64,000 nucleotides of DNA from Mycolicibacterium grossiae (lineage in GTDB: Bacteria; Actinomycetota; Actinomycetes; Mycobacteriales; Mycobacteriaceae). The stretch spans positions 4,712,001 through 4,776,000 of the forward strand of contig NZ_CP043474.1 in assembly GCF_008329645.1 (NCBI RefSeq), in the 5' to 3' direction. A program made the position numbers and the translations under genes. Positions 35,823 through 44,219 of this stretch are shown here, piece by piece. The first letter of the stretch is position 1; the number at the start of each line of letters is the position of its first letter. The notes below the pieces were generated by a model, which saw only the letters and a list, made by a program, of their open reading frames with translations, was not told the DNA's origin and did not search any database.

Positions 35823-37345
35823 GGTTCGGTCGCCTCCCCCAGCCGTGCGGTGCGGAAGCGGACGGCGCCGTCGCGCCTGGCCTCGTAACCCGTGAGGTCG
35901 GGGCGCCATCCCTGGATGACCGACGGGTTGTACAGGTAGAGGTAGCTGACCTCGTCGGCGATGCGGGTGGCGGCCCGGGCGTAGTCGGCGGCGCGGGCCT
36001 CGCGGTCGACCTGGACGCGGCCGGCGTCCAGCAGGCGGTCGACCTCGGGGTCGGAGAACTTCTGCGCGTTGTTCGAACCGCCGGTGTGGTGCTGGGCGTA
36101 GTAGAAGTCGTCCGGATCGATGTTGCCGAGCCAGCCCATCATCAGCATGTCGAAGTGACCGGTGTTCTGCTCGTCGAGCCACGTCGCCATGTCGACGGTG
36201 CGGATGTTCACCTCGACGCCCAGCGGAGCGAGGTTGTCGGCGATCACCTGCGCCGCCGTCACCGTCTCCGGGTACTCGCTGGTGACGAGCATGTCCAGGG
36301 GCAGCGACCCGGTGATGCCGGCCTCGGCGAGCAGGCGCTTCGCCTCGTCGACGTCGTAGCGGTAGCGGTCGTACGGCACGTACCAGGGGTTCCCTTGCGG
36401 GATGGCCAGCTGATTGGCGACGGCGGTGCCGTAGCTGGTGGCCTGCACGATGGCGTCGCGGTCGATGGCGTAGGCGATCGCCTGCCGCACGCGCACGTCG
36501 TTCCACGGCGCGCGGGCCTCGTTGAGTGCCAGATACCAGTAGTCGTTGCTCGGCGTGACGGCGAGGTGGATCGACTCATCGTCAAGCAGCTGCTGCACCC
36601 GTTGGGTGGGGATGGAGTCGGTCCAGTCGATCTCGCCGGCCTGCAGCGCTGAGAGCGCCGTGGACGGCTCGGAAATGAACTGGAAGGTGACGCCAGGAAT
36701 GGCCGGGGCGCCGCCCCAGTAGGACGGGTTGGCGGCCAGCGTGATCGAGTCGCCGCTGCGCTGGGAGACGAACGAGAACGGTCCGGTGCCGACGGGATGC
36801 GTGGCGATCTGGCCGCTCTCGACGTTGCGCCGGGAGACGATCGCCATGCCCTTGAAGCCGCCGAGGTTGGTGAGCAGGTTGGGGGTCGGCTGCTTCACGC
36901 GGATGACGACGGTGTCGGGTCCGGCTGCGCGGACGTCGGTAACGGCGGCGAACTTGTCGACGTTGGAGAGCTTCTCGTCGATGATGCGGCGGTAGGAGTA
37001 GACGACGTCATCGGCGGTGAACGGGCTGCCGTCGTGGAACGTGACCCCACGGCGTAGGCGGAAGGTCCACTGCAGCTGGTCCGGCGAGACCGTCCACGAT
37101 TCGGCGAGTGCGGGGCGCATGGTGAGGTTCGCGTCCGGCTCGACGAGGGTGTCGAAGACGTTCTCCAGCACCTCGAAGGAGAAGTAGGCACTGGTCTTCT
37201 GCGGGTCGAGCTGGTCGGGCTCTCCGCCGATCGCGGCGATGAGGTTGCCCGAGGACTGCCCGAGATCGACGCGCTCGGCGGGTGCACAGGCGACGAGGGA
37301 CAGCAGGGCAGCGACGACGGCAACGAAGGTCGCGGGCCTGCGCAT
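35819..37345 (-). CDS. Peptide ABC transporter substrate-binding lipoprotein
   Basis: A 508-residue family 5 solute-binding protein. Signal and lipobox LVAC put the lipidated cysteine at residue 20. The body has the SBP_bac_5 patterns AESWTVSPDQLQWTFRLRRG, VTFHDGSPFTADDVVYSY and NEARAPWNDVRVRQAIAYAI. It captures peptides (or possibly heme or other ligands, as for some mycobacterial DppA proteins) outside the membrane. AAGGAC lies 7 nt before the ATG at 37345. It is the first gene of the operon, divergent from the DUF222/HNH gene, and the shared upstream gap holds a perfect 45-bp duplication. Confidence 0.92.
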   Translation of the reverse strand: MRRPATFVAVVAALLSLVACAPAERVDLGQSSGNLIAAIGGEPDQLDPQKTSAYFSFEVLENVFDTLVEPDANLTMRPALAESWTVSPDQLQWTFRLRRGVTFHDGSPFTADDVVYSYRRIIDEKLSNVDKFAAVTDVRAAGPDTVVIRVKQPTPNLLTNLGGFKGMAIVSRRNVESGQIATHPVGTGPFSFVSQRSGDSITLAANPSYWGGAPAIPGVTFQFISEPSTALSALQAGEIDWTDSIPTQRVQQLLDDESIHLAVTPSNDYWYLALNEARAPWNDVRVRQAIAYAIDRDAIVQATSYGTAVANQLAIPQGNPWYVPYDRYRYDVDEAKRLLAEAGITGSLPLDMLVTSEYPETVTAAQVIADNLAPLGVEVNIRTVDMATWLDEQNTGHFDMLMMGWLGNIDPDDFYYAQHHTGGSNNAQKFSDPEVDRLLDAGRVQVDREARAADYARAATRIADEVSYLYLYNPSVIQGWRPDLTGYEARRDGAVRFRTARLGEATEP

Positions 37346-37355
37346 TGCTGTCCTT

Positions 37356-37445
37356 TACCCCATGGGCCGCGTCGGCACACCCATGCTGTCGGTGGGCACC
37401 TACCCCATGGGCCGCGTCGGCACACCCATGCTGTCGGTGGGCACC
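37356..37445. repeat. Perfect 45-bp tandem duplication between divergent genes
   Basis: Copies 37356-37400 and 37401-37445 are identical over 45 bp. They fill most of the 115-bp gap between the ABC binding-protein gene and the DUF222/HNH gene, starting 11 bp from the former and ending 15 bp before the latter. The length is a multiple of three and both copies are open in the DUF222 frame. Confidence 0.95.
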
Positions 37446-37460
37446 ACTATCATCGAACAC

Positions 37461-38930
37461 ATGAGCGAATCGGCCGCACCGGAGGCTCGGCTGCTCGAGC
37501 GCGCAGCCGCGGCGGCGCGCGACGAGGCGCGGGCCGCGGCCGCCCGGCTGTCGGCCGTCGGCGAGTTCGTCGACCGCCGTAGCGCCGCGGTCGGCTCGGC
37601 CACCGACGAGTGGCTGGTCGACGTGGTCTCGGCCGCCGCGGCCGAGGTCGCCGCGGCGCTGCGCATCTCGCACGGTCTGGCCGAGTGGCAGATCCGCTAC
37701 GCCCACGCGATGCGGCACCAGCTCCCGGCCCTGGCCGCACGCTTCGCCGCCGGTCACGTGAGCGAGATGGCGTTCAAGGCCGCTGTCTACCGCACCGGGC
37801 TCATCACCGATCCGGACCTGCTGGCCCGCGTCGATGCGGCGTTGGCGAACCTGATGCCGCGCTGGGGCACCGCGGGCCGGTCGGATCTGAGTGCGCGCAT
37901 CGACGCGGTCGTGGCGCGGTCGGACCGCGATGCCGTGCGCCGCCGGGAGGACCGGCGCGCGGCGCGCGGCATGTCGTCGGAGCCGGTCGACGCGGGGCTG
38001 ACGGAGATCACCGCGGTCGTGTACGCACCGGACGGTCGCGCCTTCAGCAACCGGGTGCGGACGCTGGCGAACACCGTCTGCCCGAACGATCCCCGTACGT
38101 TCGCCGAGCGGCTGTCGGACGCCTTTGGGGCCATCGGCTACGGCTGGGACCGGCTGCCGTGCCGGTGCGGCGGGGCGGAGTGCGCGGCGACGGCCAGCGC
38201 CGAGCAGTCGTCAGTGGTGATCCACGTCGTCACCGACGCGGCGAGTCTCTCCCCGAGTTCGCCCCGGGCCGGCACGGGCGGCGTCATGCACGGCCACGAC
38301 GGACTGCTCCCACCCGACCTGCTCGTCGAGCTGGCCGAGCACGCCGCGCTGCGGCCGGTCACCCACCCCGGCGGTGCCGCGCCCGAGCCGAGATACCGGC
38401 CGTCGCGGGCGCTGGCCGAGTTCGTCCGGTGCCGCGACCTCATTTGCCGCTTCCCGAACTGCGGGACGTCGGCCTGGGCGTGCGACGTCGACCACACGGT
38501 GCCCTGGGGTGATGGCGGCACCACGCACGCGTCGAACCTGAAGTCACTGTGCCGTCTTCACCACCTGCTGAAGACGTTCTGGGGCTGGCACGACGAGCAA
38601 CTGCCCGATGGCCGGGTGGTGTGGACGTCGCCGCAGGGCCGCACCTACGTGACGCGTGCCGACGGGGCGATGCACTTCGGCGGCCTGGCCGCGCCGACCG
38701 CCCCGGCGCCCGCACCCCGGCCGGCACCCGAGCGGTGCGGTGACAAGTCGGTGCTGATGCCACGCCGGCAGCGCAGTCGCACCCAGCAGCGCTCCGCCGA
38801 CATCGCGGCGCAGCGGCGCGCCAACCTCGCGGCCCGCACGACGCGAAAACCATTGCACGACCACGTCGAGGACTACCACTACGACGAGACGTTCCTCGAG
38901 AACCGCGAGCCGATTCCGCCGCCCTACTAG
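37461..38930 (+). CDS. DUF222 / HNH-endonuclease protein (13E12 repeat family)
   Basis: A 489-residue protein of the mycobacterial 13E12 family. An N-terminal DUF222 helical domain (about residues 10-300) is followed by an HNH nuclease domain with CRFPNCGTS, DVDHTVPW and SNLKSLCRLHH, including the zinc cysteines and catalytic histidines. Family members occur in several copies per genome and are associated with repeats and sometimes insertions; the physiological role is unknown. TATCAT lies 7 nt before the ATG at 37461, which fits a leaderless mRNA. No terminal repeats of a mobile element were seen around it. It ends at a CTAG shared with the convergent AsnC gene. Confidence 0.9.
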   Translation: MSESAAPEARLLERAAAAARDEARAAAARLSAVGEFVDRRSAAVGSATDEWLVDVVSAAAAEVAAALRISHGLAEWQIRYAHAMRHQLPALAARFAAGHVSEMAFKAAVYRTGLITDPDLLARVDAALANLMPRWGTAGRSDLSARIDAVVARSDRDAVRRREDRRAARGMSSEPVDAGLTEITAVVYAPDGRAFSNRVRTLANTVCPNDPRTFAERLSDAFGAIGYGWDRLPCRCGGAECAATASAEQSSVVIHVVTDAASLSPSSPRAGTGGVMHGHDGLLPPDLLVELAEHAALRPVTHPGGAAPEPRYRPSRALAEFVRCRDLICRFPNCGTSAWACDVDHTVPWGDGGTTHASNLKSLCRLHHLLKTFWGWHDEQLPDGRVVWTSPQGRTYVTRADGAMHFGGLAAPTAPAPAPRPAPERCGDKSVLMPRRQRSRTQQRSADIAAQRRANLAARTTRKPLHDHVEDYHYDETFLENREPIPPPY

Positions 38931-39814
38931 GCGTCGAGACCCGACGCGTAGCTCTCCTTGACCACCTCGAGGTGGGTCCAGCTGTCCACCGCACTGACCG
39001 CCGGGAGGGCACGGACCGTGTCGAGGACCTCGACGAGCTGCGCGGCGGAGAAGCCCCGGACGGTGGCCAGCAGGTCGAACCGACCGAGCGTGCGAGCCAG
39101 GAAGAGCACCGACGGCAGCCCGGCGATCGCCGCGACGACATCGGCGTGGTCACCGGCGAGGCGGACGCCGAAGCCCATGGCACTCTGCCGGTCCTGACCG
39201 GAGTGCCGCACCACCGCACCCACCCGCACCACCTGCGCCTCCACCAGGCGCACCACCCGCCGGCGCGCACCGGCCGGTGACAGCCCGACCCGCGCGGCCA
39301 GCTCGACGTAGGACGAACGGCCGTCCTCCTGCAGCGCACGCAGCAGTGCGCGATCGGTGTCGTCGACGTCGGTCGTCACCTCGCCGACGGGGCCGACGAC
39401 GTCGCGGACCACCTCGACGTAGCTGAGCGTGTCGACGCCGACCACGTGCTTCAGCGCCCGCAACTCGGCGATCGAACGGTCGATCTCGCGGGGCGACGGC
39501 GCGCGCACCTCCGCGATGAGCCCGTGGACGCCGCTCGTCAGCGAGAGGAACGGCACGTCTGCACGGCGGGCGATCTCGCGGGCCACCGGCGCCGCAGGAC
39601 CGTCGACGGCGAGCGAGACGTGCGCCAAGGCGCCGCGGCCGATGACGGCGGGATGCACCACGCCCCGGACCACCACCTGACCGCTCGCGATGAGCCGCTG
39701 CACGCGGACCGCGGCAGCCGACCGGGACAGCCCGACCGCCCGTGCGATCTCGCGGTGCGTCAGGCGGCCGTCGGCTTCGAGCAGCTCCACGATCGCCTCG
39801 TCGACCTCGTCCAC
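38927..39814 (-). CDS. Double-length AsnC/Lrp-family regulator
   Basis: A 295-residue regulator about twice the usual Lrp length. Two winged helix-turn-helix units are visible, one at about residues 1-55 (GRLTHREIARAVGLSRSAA) and one at about 150-205 (GRSSYVELAARVGLSPAGA), each followed by a ligand-binding (RAM-like) segment. It is divergent from the NCS1 permease operon and is its likely regulator, probably responding to an amino acid or guanidino compound. The start is GTG at 39814 with GGGGAGG upstream. A 17-bp dyad lies 16 bp upstream of the start. Confidence 0.87.
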   Translation of the reverse strand: MDEVDEAIVELLEADGRLTHREIARAVGLSRSAAAVRVQRLIASGQVVVRGVVHPAVIGRGALAHVSLAVDGPAAPVAREIARRADVPFLSLTSGVHGLIAEVRAPSPREIDRSIAELRALKHVVGVDTLSYVEVVRDVVGPVGEVTTDVDDTDRALLRALQEDGRSSYVELAARVGLSPAGARRRVVRLVEAQVVRVGAVVRHSGQDRQSAMGFGVRLAGDHADVVAAIAGLPSVLFLARTLGRFDLLATVRGFSAAQLVEVLDTVRALPAVSAVDSWTHLEVVKESYASGLDA

Positions 39815-39829
39815 GCCGCACCTCCCCGA

Positions 39830-39846
39830 AATTCGTCGAGCGAATT
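39830..39846. promoter_or_regulatory. Dyad upstream of the AsnC gene
   Basis: Arms AATTCG and CGAATT are separated by 5 nt, an AT-rich inverted repeat of the size bound by Lrp/AsnC proteins. It lies 15 bp upstream of the regulator start, so it probably serves autoregulation. Confidence 0.45.
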
Positions 39847-39966
39847 CGTGCCCGGGCGACCGGACAGATCGTGCACCCAGCGGTCCCGAAGAAGAACCCT
39901 AGTCCTGCATCGACCGGCAGCACCGGCGCTTCGTGATCCGAAACCCCTCTGTAACGAACGGATCGA

Positions 39967-39996
39967 TTGCCGACGTCGGCCGAGCAGCCCTACAGT
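39967..39996 (+). promoter_or_regulatory. Candidate promoter of the permease-ureohydrolase operon
   Basis: TTGCCG (39967-39972) and TACAGT (39991-39996) are separated by 18 nt, a reasonable SigA-type pair. Transcription would begin near 40003, giving a leader of about 30 nt before the permease ATG. Confidence 0.45.
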
Positions 39997-40033
39997 GATC
40001 CGCACCACACGATTCCGAGCACCGAGGACGGCC

Positions 40034-41596
40034 ATGGCCACGTTCGACACCGCGCCGGCACCGAAGGTGACCGCCGTCGAGACGCACGGCGTGGAGCCGA
40101 TCCCCGACGCCGAGCGCTCGGCACGGCCCCTGGACCTGTTCCGGTTGACCTTCGGCGGTGCGAACACCATCGCGACCGTCGTCCTCGGCAGCTTCCCCAT
40201 CGTGTTCGGCCTGTCGTTCCGCGACGCCGTGCTGGCCACTCTGCTCGGCGTCGTGGCAGGCGCCGCGATCCTGGCGCCGATGGCGCTGTTCGGTCCGCGC
40301 AACGGGACCAACAACGCAGTGTCCTCCTCCGCGCACCTCGGTGTGCACGGCCGCGTCGTCGGCTCGTTCCTCTCCCTGCTCACCGCCGTGGCGTTCTTCT
40401 CCATCTCGGTGTGGACCTCGGGTGAAGTGCTCGTCGGCGGCGCCAACCGCGCCGTGGGCCTGCCCCGCACCGACGCCGCGATCGCCGTCGCCTACGGCAT
40501 CTTCGCCGTCCTCGTCCTCGTCGTCTGCATCTACGGCTTTCGATTCATGTTGCTGGTCAACAAGATCGCCGTCCTCGCCGCCACGGTGCTCTTCCTCCTC
40601 GGCGTCATCGCCTTCGGCGGGACGTTCGACCCGGGCTACCCGGGGATCTTCGGCGACGGCGCCGACGCCGCGACCAACGCGCTGTACTGGCCGTCGTTCG
40701 TCGGAGCGGCGCTCATCGTGATGAGCAACCCGGTGAGCTTCGGAGCGTTCCTCGGGGACTGGGCGCGCTACATTCCGCGTGACACCCCCGGCTGGCGGTC
40801 GATGGCAGCGGCCTTCCTCGCCCAGCTGGCGACGCTCGTCCCCTTTGGGTTCGGACTCGTCACCGCGACCGTGATCGCCACGACCGCACCGGAATTCGTG
40901 GAGGGCGGTGATTACGTCGGTGGGCTGCTGGCGGTGTCGCCCGGCTGGTACTTCCTTCCGGTCTGCCTCATCGCGCTGATCGGCGGCATGTCCACCGGCA
41001 CCACGGCCCTCTACGGCACCGGACTCGACTTCTCCAGCGTGTTCCCGCGCTTCAATCGGGTGCAGGCGACGGTGTTCATCGGCGTCATCGCCATCGCCTT
41101 CATCTTCGTCGGCCGCTTCGCCTTCGACGTGGTGCAGTCGATCTCGACGTTCGCCGTGCTGATCGTGACGTGCACCGCGCCCTGGATGGTCGTCATGATG
41201 ATCGGCTGGTTCACCCGGCGGGGCTGGTACGACTCCGACGCACTGCAGGTGTTCAACCGGCGCCAACGCGGCGGCCGCTACTGGTTCGCGCACGGCTGGA
41301 ACTGGCGGGGCCTCCTGGCGTGGCTGGTGTCGGCGGCACTGAGCATCTGCTTCGTCAATCTGCCCGGGCAGTTCATCGGACCGCTCGGCACGCTGGCGGC
41401 GGGCATCGATCTCTCCATCCCCGTCGGCCTCGGACTGGCCGCGGTGCTGTATCCCGTTCTGCTGTACGCGTTTCCCGAGCCCGCTGACGCGTTCGGTCCC
41501 CTCGGACCGCGGATGGTTCCCGCGGGTCCGCCCGCCGACGTCCCCATCACCGCCATCACCGCCACCCCCACGACGCCCAAGGAGGCCTCGTCATGA
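40034..41596 (+). CDS. NCS1-family purine/cytosine/hydantoin-type permease
   Basis: A 520-residue membrane transporter of the nucleobase:cation symporter-1 family with about twelve helices. Family features include LFRLTFGGANTIATVVLGS in helix 1 and WARYIPRDTPGW after helix 6. Characterised members import cytosine, purines, allantoin or hydantoins, but the ureohydrolase encoded next suggests that here the cargo could be a guanidino or ureido compound. It is the first gene of a four-gene operon, its stop overlapping the ureohydrolase ATG as ATGA, and is divergent from an AsnC regulator. Confidence 0.9.
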   Translation: MATFDTAPAPKVTAVETHGVEPIPDAERSARPLDLFRLTFGGANTIATVVLGSFPIVFGLSFRDAVLATLLGVVAGAAILAPMALFGPRNGTNNAVSSSAHLGVHGRVVGSFLSLLTAVAFFSISVWTSGEVLVGGANRAVGLPRTDAAIAVAYGIFAVLVLVVCIYGFRFMLLVNKIAVLAATVLFLLGVIAFGGTFDPGYPGIFGDGADAATNALYWPSFVGAALIVMSNPVSFGAFLGDWARYIPRDTPGWRSMAAAFLAQLATLVPFGFGLVTATVIATTAPEFVEGGDYVGGLLAVSPGWYFLPVCLIALIGGMSTGTTALYGTGLDFSSVFPRFNRVQATVFIGVIAIAFIFVGRFAFDVVQSISTFAVLIVTCTAPWMVVMMIGWFTRRGWYDSDALQVFNRRQRGGRYWFAHGWNWRGLLAWLVSAALSICFVNLPGQFIGPLGTLAAGIDLSIPVGLGLAAVLYPVLLYAFPEPADAFGPLGPRMVPAGPPADVPITAITATPTTPKEASS

Positions 41597-42540
41597 CCAT
41601 CGGCCCGATCGACGCCTCGAAGACACCGCGCTTCGCCGGCCCCGCCTCGTTCGCGCGGCTCCCCCGCCTCGACCAGGTCGAGCACGCCGACGTCGTCGTG
41701 GCCGGTGTGCCGTTCGACTCCGGGGTCTCCTACCGGCCGGGGGCCCGGTTCGGTCCCACCCACGTCCGTGAGGCGTCGCGGTTGTTGCGGCCGTACCACC
41801 CCGGGCTCGACGTGTCGCCGTTCGACATCGCCCAGGTCGCCGACGCCGGTGACATCGCGGTGAACCCGTTCAACATCGGCGAGGCCATCGAGACCATCGA
41901 GGGTGCGGCGACCGACCTCACCTCCGACGGCACCCGCCTGGTGACCATCGGCGGCGACCACACCATCGCCCTGCCGCTGCTGCGCGCCGCCGCCGCGCAC
42001 CACGGACCGGTCGCGCTGGTGCACTTCGACGCCCACCTGGACACCTGGGACACCTACTTCGGCGCGGAGTACACCCACGGCACGCCTTTCCGCCGGGCGG
42101 TCGAGGAGGGCATCCTCGACACCGAGGCGCTCTCGCACGTCGGGACCCGCGGGCCGCTGTACGGCAAGAAGGACCTCGAGGACGACCGCCGGTTCGGCTT
42201 CGGCATCGTCACGTCCTCCGACGTCTACTACCAGGGCGTCCGCGAGGTCGTCGACAAGCTGCGCGACCGACTCGGCGACCGGCCGGTGTACGTGTCGATC
42301 GACATCGACGTGCTCGACCCGGCGCATGCCCCCGGCACGGGGACGCCCGAGGCGGGCGGCATGACGAGCCGGGAGCTACTCGAGATCCTGCGCGGCTTCC
42401 GCGGATTGAACCTCGTCGGCGCCGACGTCGTGGAGGTCTCCCCCGCCTACGACCACGCCGAGATCACCGGGGTGGCGGCATCGCACGTGGCCTACGACCT
42501 GGTGTCGCTGCTCGCGATGCGGCACGACGCCACCCGATGA
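41593..42540 (+). CDS. Ureohydrolase (agmatinase / guanidinobutyrase family)
   Basis: A 315-residue manganese ureohydrolase that removes urea from a guanidino group. Metal-binding motifs are intact: GGDHTIALPLL, DAHLDTW and SIDIDVLDPAHAPGTGTPE. Length and motifs fit agmatinases and the closely related guanidinobutyrase and guanidinopropionase; the motifs alone do not separate these. It is coupled at both ends, to the permease (ATGA) and to the ThDP enzyme (ATGA). With a ThDP decarboxylase-like neighbour, 4-guanidinobutyrate formed from arginine through 2-ketoarginine is an attractive substrate, but agmatine remains possible. Confidence 0.9.
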   Translation: MTIGPIDASKTPRFAGPASFARLPRLDQVEHADVVVAGVPFDSGVSYRPGARFGPTHVREASRLLRPYHPGLDVSPFDIAQVADAGDIAVNPFNIGEAIETIEGAATDLTSDGTRLVTIGGDHTIALPLLRAAAAHHGPVALVHFDAHLDTWDTYFGAEYTHGTPFRRAVEEGILDTEALSHVGTRGPLYGKKDLEDDRRFGFGIVTSSDVYYQGVREVVDKLRDRLGDRPVYVSIDIDVLDPAHAPGTGTPEAGGMTSRELLEILRGFRGLNLVGADVVEVSPAYDHAEITGVAASHVAYDLVSLLAMRHDATR

Positions 42541-44210
42541 GCGACGGGAGGAACGGCCCGGGCGAGCGCAGCGACGGGAGAAACGGCCCGGGCGAGCGAA
42601 GCGACGGGAGAAATGGAGGCGACGTCGTCGTCGAAACGCTGACGGCATTGGGTGTTTCGCACGTCTTCGGCATCCCCGGGCAGAACGCGCTGGGACTGTT
42701 CGACGCCATCCGCCGCAGCGAGCTGACCTTCGTCAGCTCGCGCGTGGAGAACAACTCGGCGTTCGGCGCCGACGGGTATGCCCGGGCCACCGGTGAGGTG
42801 GGCGTGCTGTTCCTGTCCACCGGGCCCGGCGCACTCACCGCGCTGGGCGCGCTGCAGGAGGCGCACGCCAGCGCCGTCCCGATCCTGGTGATCGCGAGCC
42901 AGATCCCGCGCGCGGGCATCGGGTTGCGCCGCGGCATGCTGCACCAGCTCGACGACCAGGCGCGCAGCGCCCGCAACGTCACCAAGAGCACCGCGCAGGC
43001 GCGCCACGCCGCCGAGATCCCCAGCCTGCTCGCCGACGCCTGGGCGCTCGCGCGCTCGGCACCCGCCGGCCCGACCTGGGTCGAGATCCCCCAGGACGTG
43101 CTGACCGGCAGCGCCGACGTCCCGCCGGTGACGTCGGCACCACACCGGGTCGTCCAGCGCGCGCCGCGCGACGAGGTGGTCGCGGCGGCGGCCACGGTGC
43201 TCGAGGCCGCCCGCCGGCCGGTGATCCTGGCCGGCGGTGGCGTGCGCCGCTCGCCGGGTGGGCCACAGGCGCTGGTGGAAGTGGCCGAACGCCTCGACGC
43301 TCCGGTGGTGTCGACCGTCGGTGGCAAGGGCGCCATCGCGTTCGACCACTCACTGTCGGCGGGCTCCTGGATCGAGGACCGGCACACCACCGACCTGCTC
43401 GCCGACGCCGACGTCCTCCTCGCGGTGGGCACCGCGCTCGGCGAGGTGACGAGCAACTACTTCACGCTGCGACCCCGCGGCCGCATCGTCCACGTCGACG
43501 CCGAGGCGCGGGTGCTCGAGGCCAACCACCCCGCGCTGGCGGTGCACGCCGACGCGGGCACGGCACTGCGGGCCCTGGCGCCGCGCATCACCCCGCGGCC
43601 GCCCGGCGACGGCTCGTCGATCGCGTCCGGGTTGCGCCGCGCGGTCGCCGACCGGCTCGACGCGCAGGACCTCGACGCCGAACGCGGGTTGCTCGCAGCA
43701 CTGCGCGCCGCGGTGCCGTCGGAGGTCCACACGTTCTGGGACATGACGATCGCCGCCTACTGGGCGTGGTCGGCGTGGGATTCGCGCGACGGCGCCTTCC
43801 ACTCCGCGCAGGGGTCGGGCGGTCTGGGCTTCGCCTTTCCCGCCGCGGTCGCCGCGGCCGTCGGCTCCGGCCGCCGCACGTTCGCCGTCACCGGCGACGG
43901 CGGCGCCATGTACTCCATCGCCGAACTCGCCACCGCCCGCCAGCACGACGCCGACGTCACGTGGCTCGTCGTCGACGACGGCGGCTACGGCATCCTGCGC
44001 GAGTACATGACCGATGCGTTCGGTCACGCCACGGCCACCGAATTGCACCGGCCCGACTTCGTCGCGCTCGCAGCGAGTTTCGGTGTCCCCGCCCACCGCG
44101 CGTCGCTCGACGACGTGGGCGAGGTCATCGCCCGGACCTTCGGCACCGACGGCCCCGCCGTCGTCGTCCTGCCCGCCCGCCTGGCCATGTTCGCCCCCAC
44201 CCACCTGTAG
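42537..44210 (+). CDS. Thiamine-diphosphate-dependent enzyme (2-oxo acid decarboxylase / AHAS-like)
   Basis: A 557-residue ThDP enzyme of the acetolactate synthase/decarboxylase family. The activating glutamate lies in SSRVENNSAFGADGYARATG, the central domain follows, and the ThDP/Mg motif is VTGDGGAMYSIAELATAR followed by VVDDGGYG, where the usual NN is DD. A possible role is decarboxylation of 2-ketoarginine as by AruI of Pseudomonas, because it is fused into an operon with a ureohydrolase; this is inference. The ATG at 42537 overlaps the previous stop. Residues 2-27 are an in-frame repeat (SDGRNGPGER twice) coded by 30-bp tandem units, ahead of the normal domain start (GGDVVVETL). Confidence 0.87.
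   Translation: MSDGRNGPGERSDGRNGPGERSDGRNGGDVVVETLTALGVSHVFGIPGQNALGLFDAIRRSELTFVSSRVENNSAFGADGYARATGEVGVLFLSTGPGALTALGALQEAHASAVPILVIASQIPRAGIGLRRGMLHQLDDQARSARNVTKSTAQARHAAEIPSLLADAWALARSAPAGPTWVEIPQDVLTGSADVPPVTSAPHRVVQRAPRDEVVAAAATVLEAARRPVILAGGGVRRSPGGPQALVEVAERLDAPVVSTVGGKGAIAFDHSLSAGSWIEDRHTTDLLADADVLLAVGTALGEVTSNYFTLRPRGRIVHVDAEARVLEANHPALAVHADAGTALRALAPRITPRPPGDGSSIASGLRRAVADRLDAQDLDAERGLLAALRAAVPSEVHTFWDMTIAAYWAWSAWDSRDGAFHSAQGSGGLGFAFPAAVAAAVGSGRRTFAVTGDGGAMYSIAELATARQHDADVTWLVVDDGGYGILREYMTDAFGHATATELHRPDFVALAASFGVPAHRASLDDVGEVIARTFGTDGPAVVVLPARLAMFAPTHL
42541..42616 (+). repeat. 30-bp tandem repeat within the start of the ThDP-enzyme gene
   Basis: Units 42541-42570 and 42571-42600 differ at two positions, and 42601-42616 is a partial third. 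They add in-frame residues after the start codon. The core GAGCGCAGCGACGGGAG resembles short interspersed strings seen between mycobacterial genes and again inside the MFS gene near 61961. Confidence 0.85.
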
Positions 44211-44219
44211 GAGACCACC

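Noticed and set aside
37461..38930. The DUF222/HNH gene as an inserted mobile element
   Set aside because: No terminal inverted repeats, no target-site duplication and no integrase; the nearby 45-bp repeat is on one side only.
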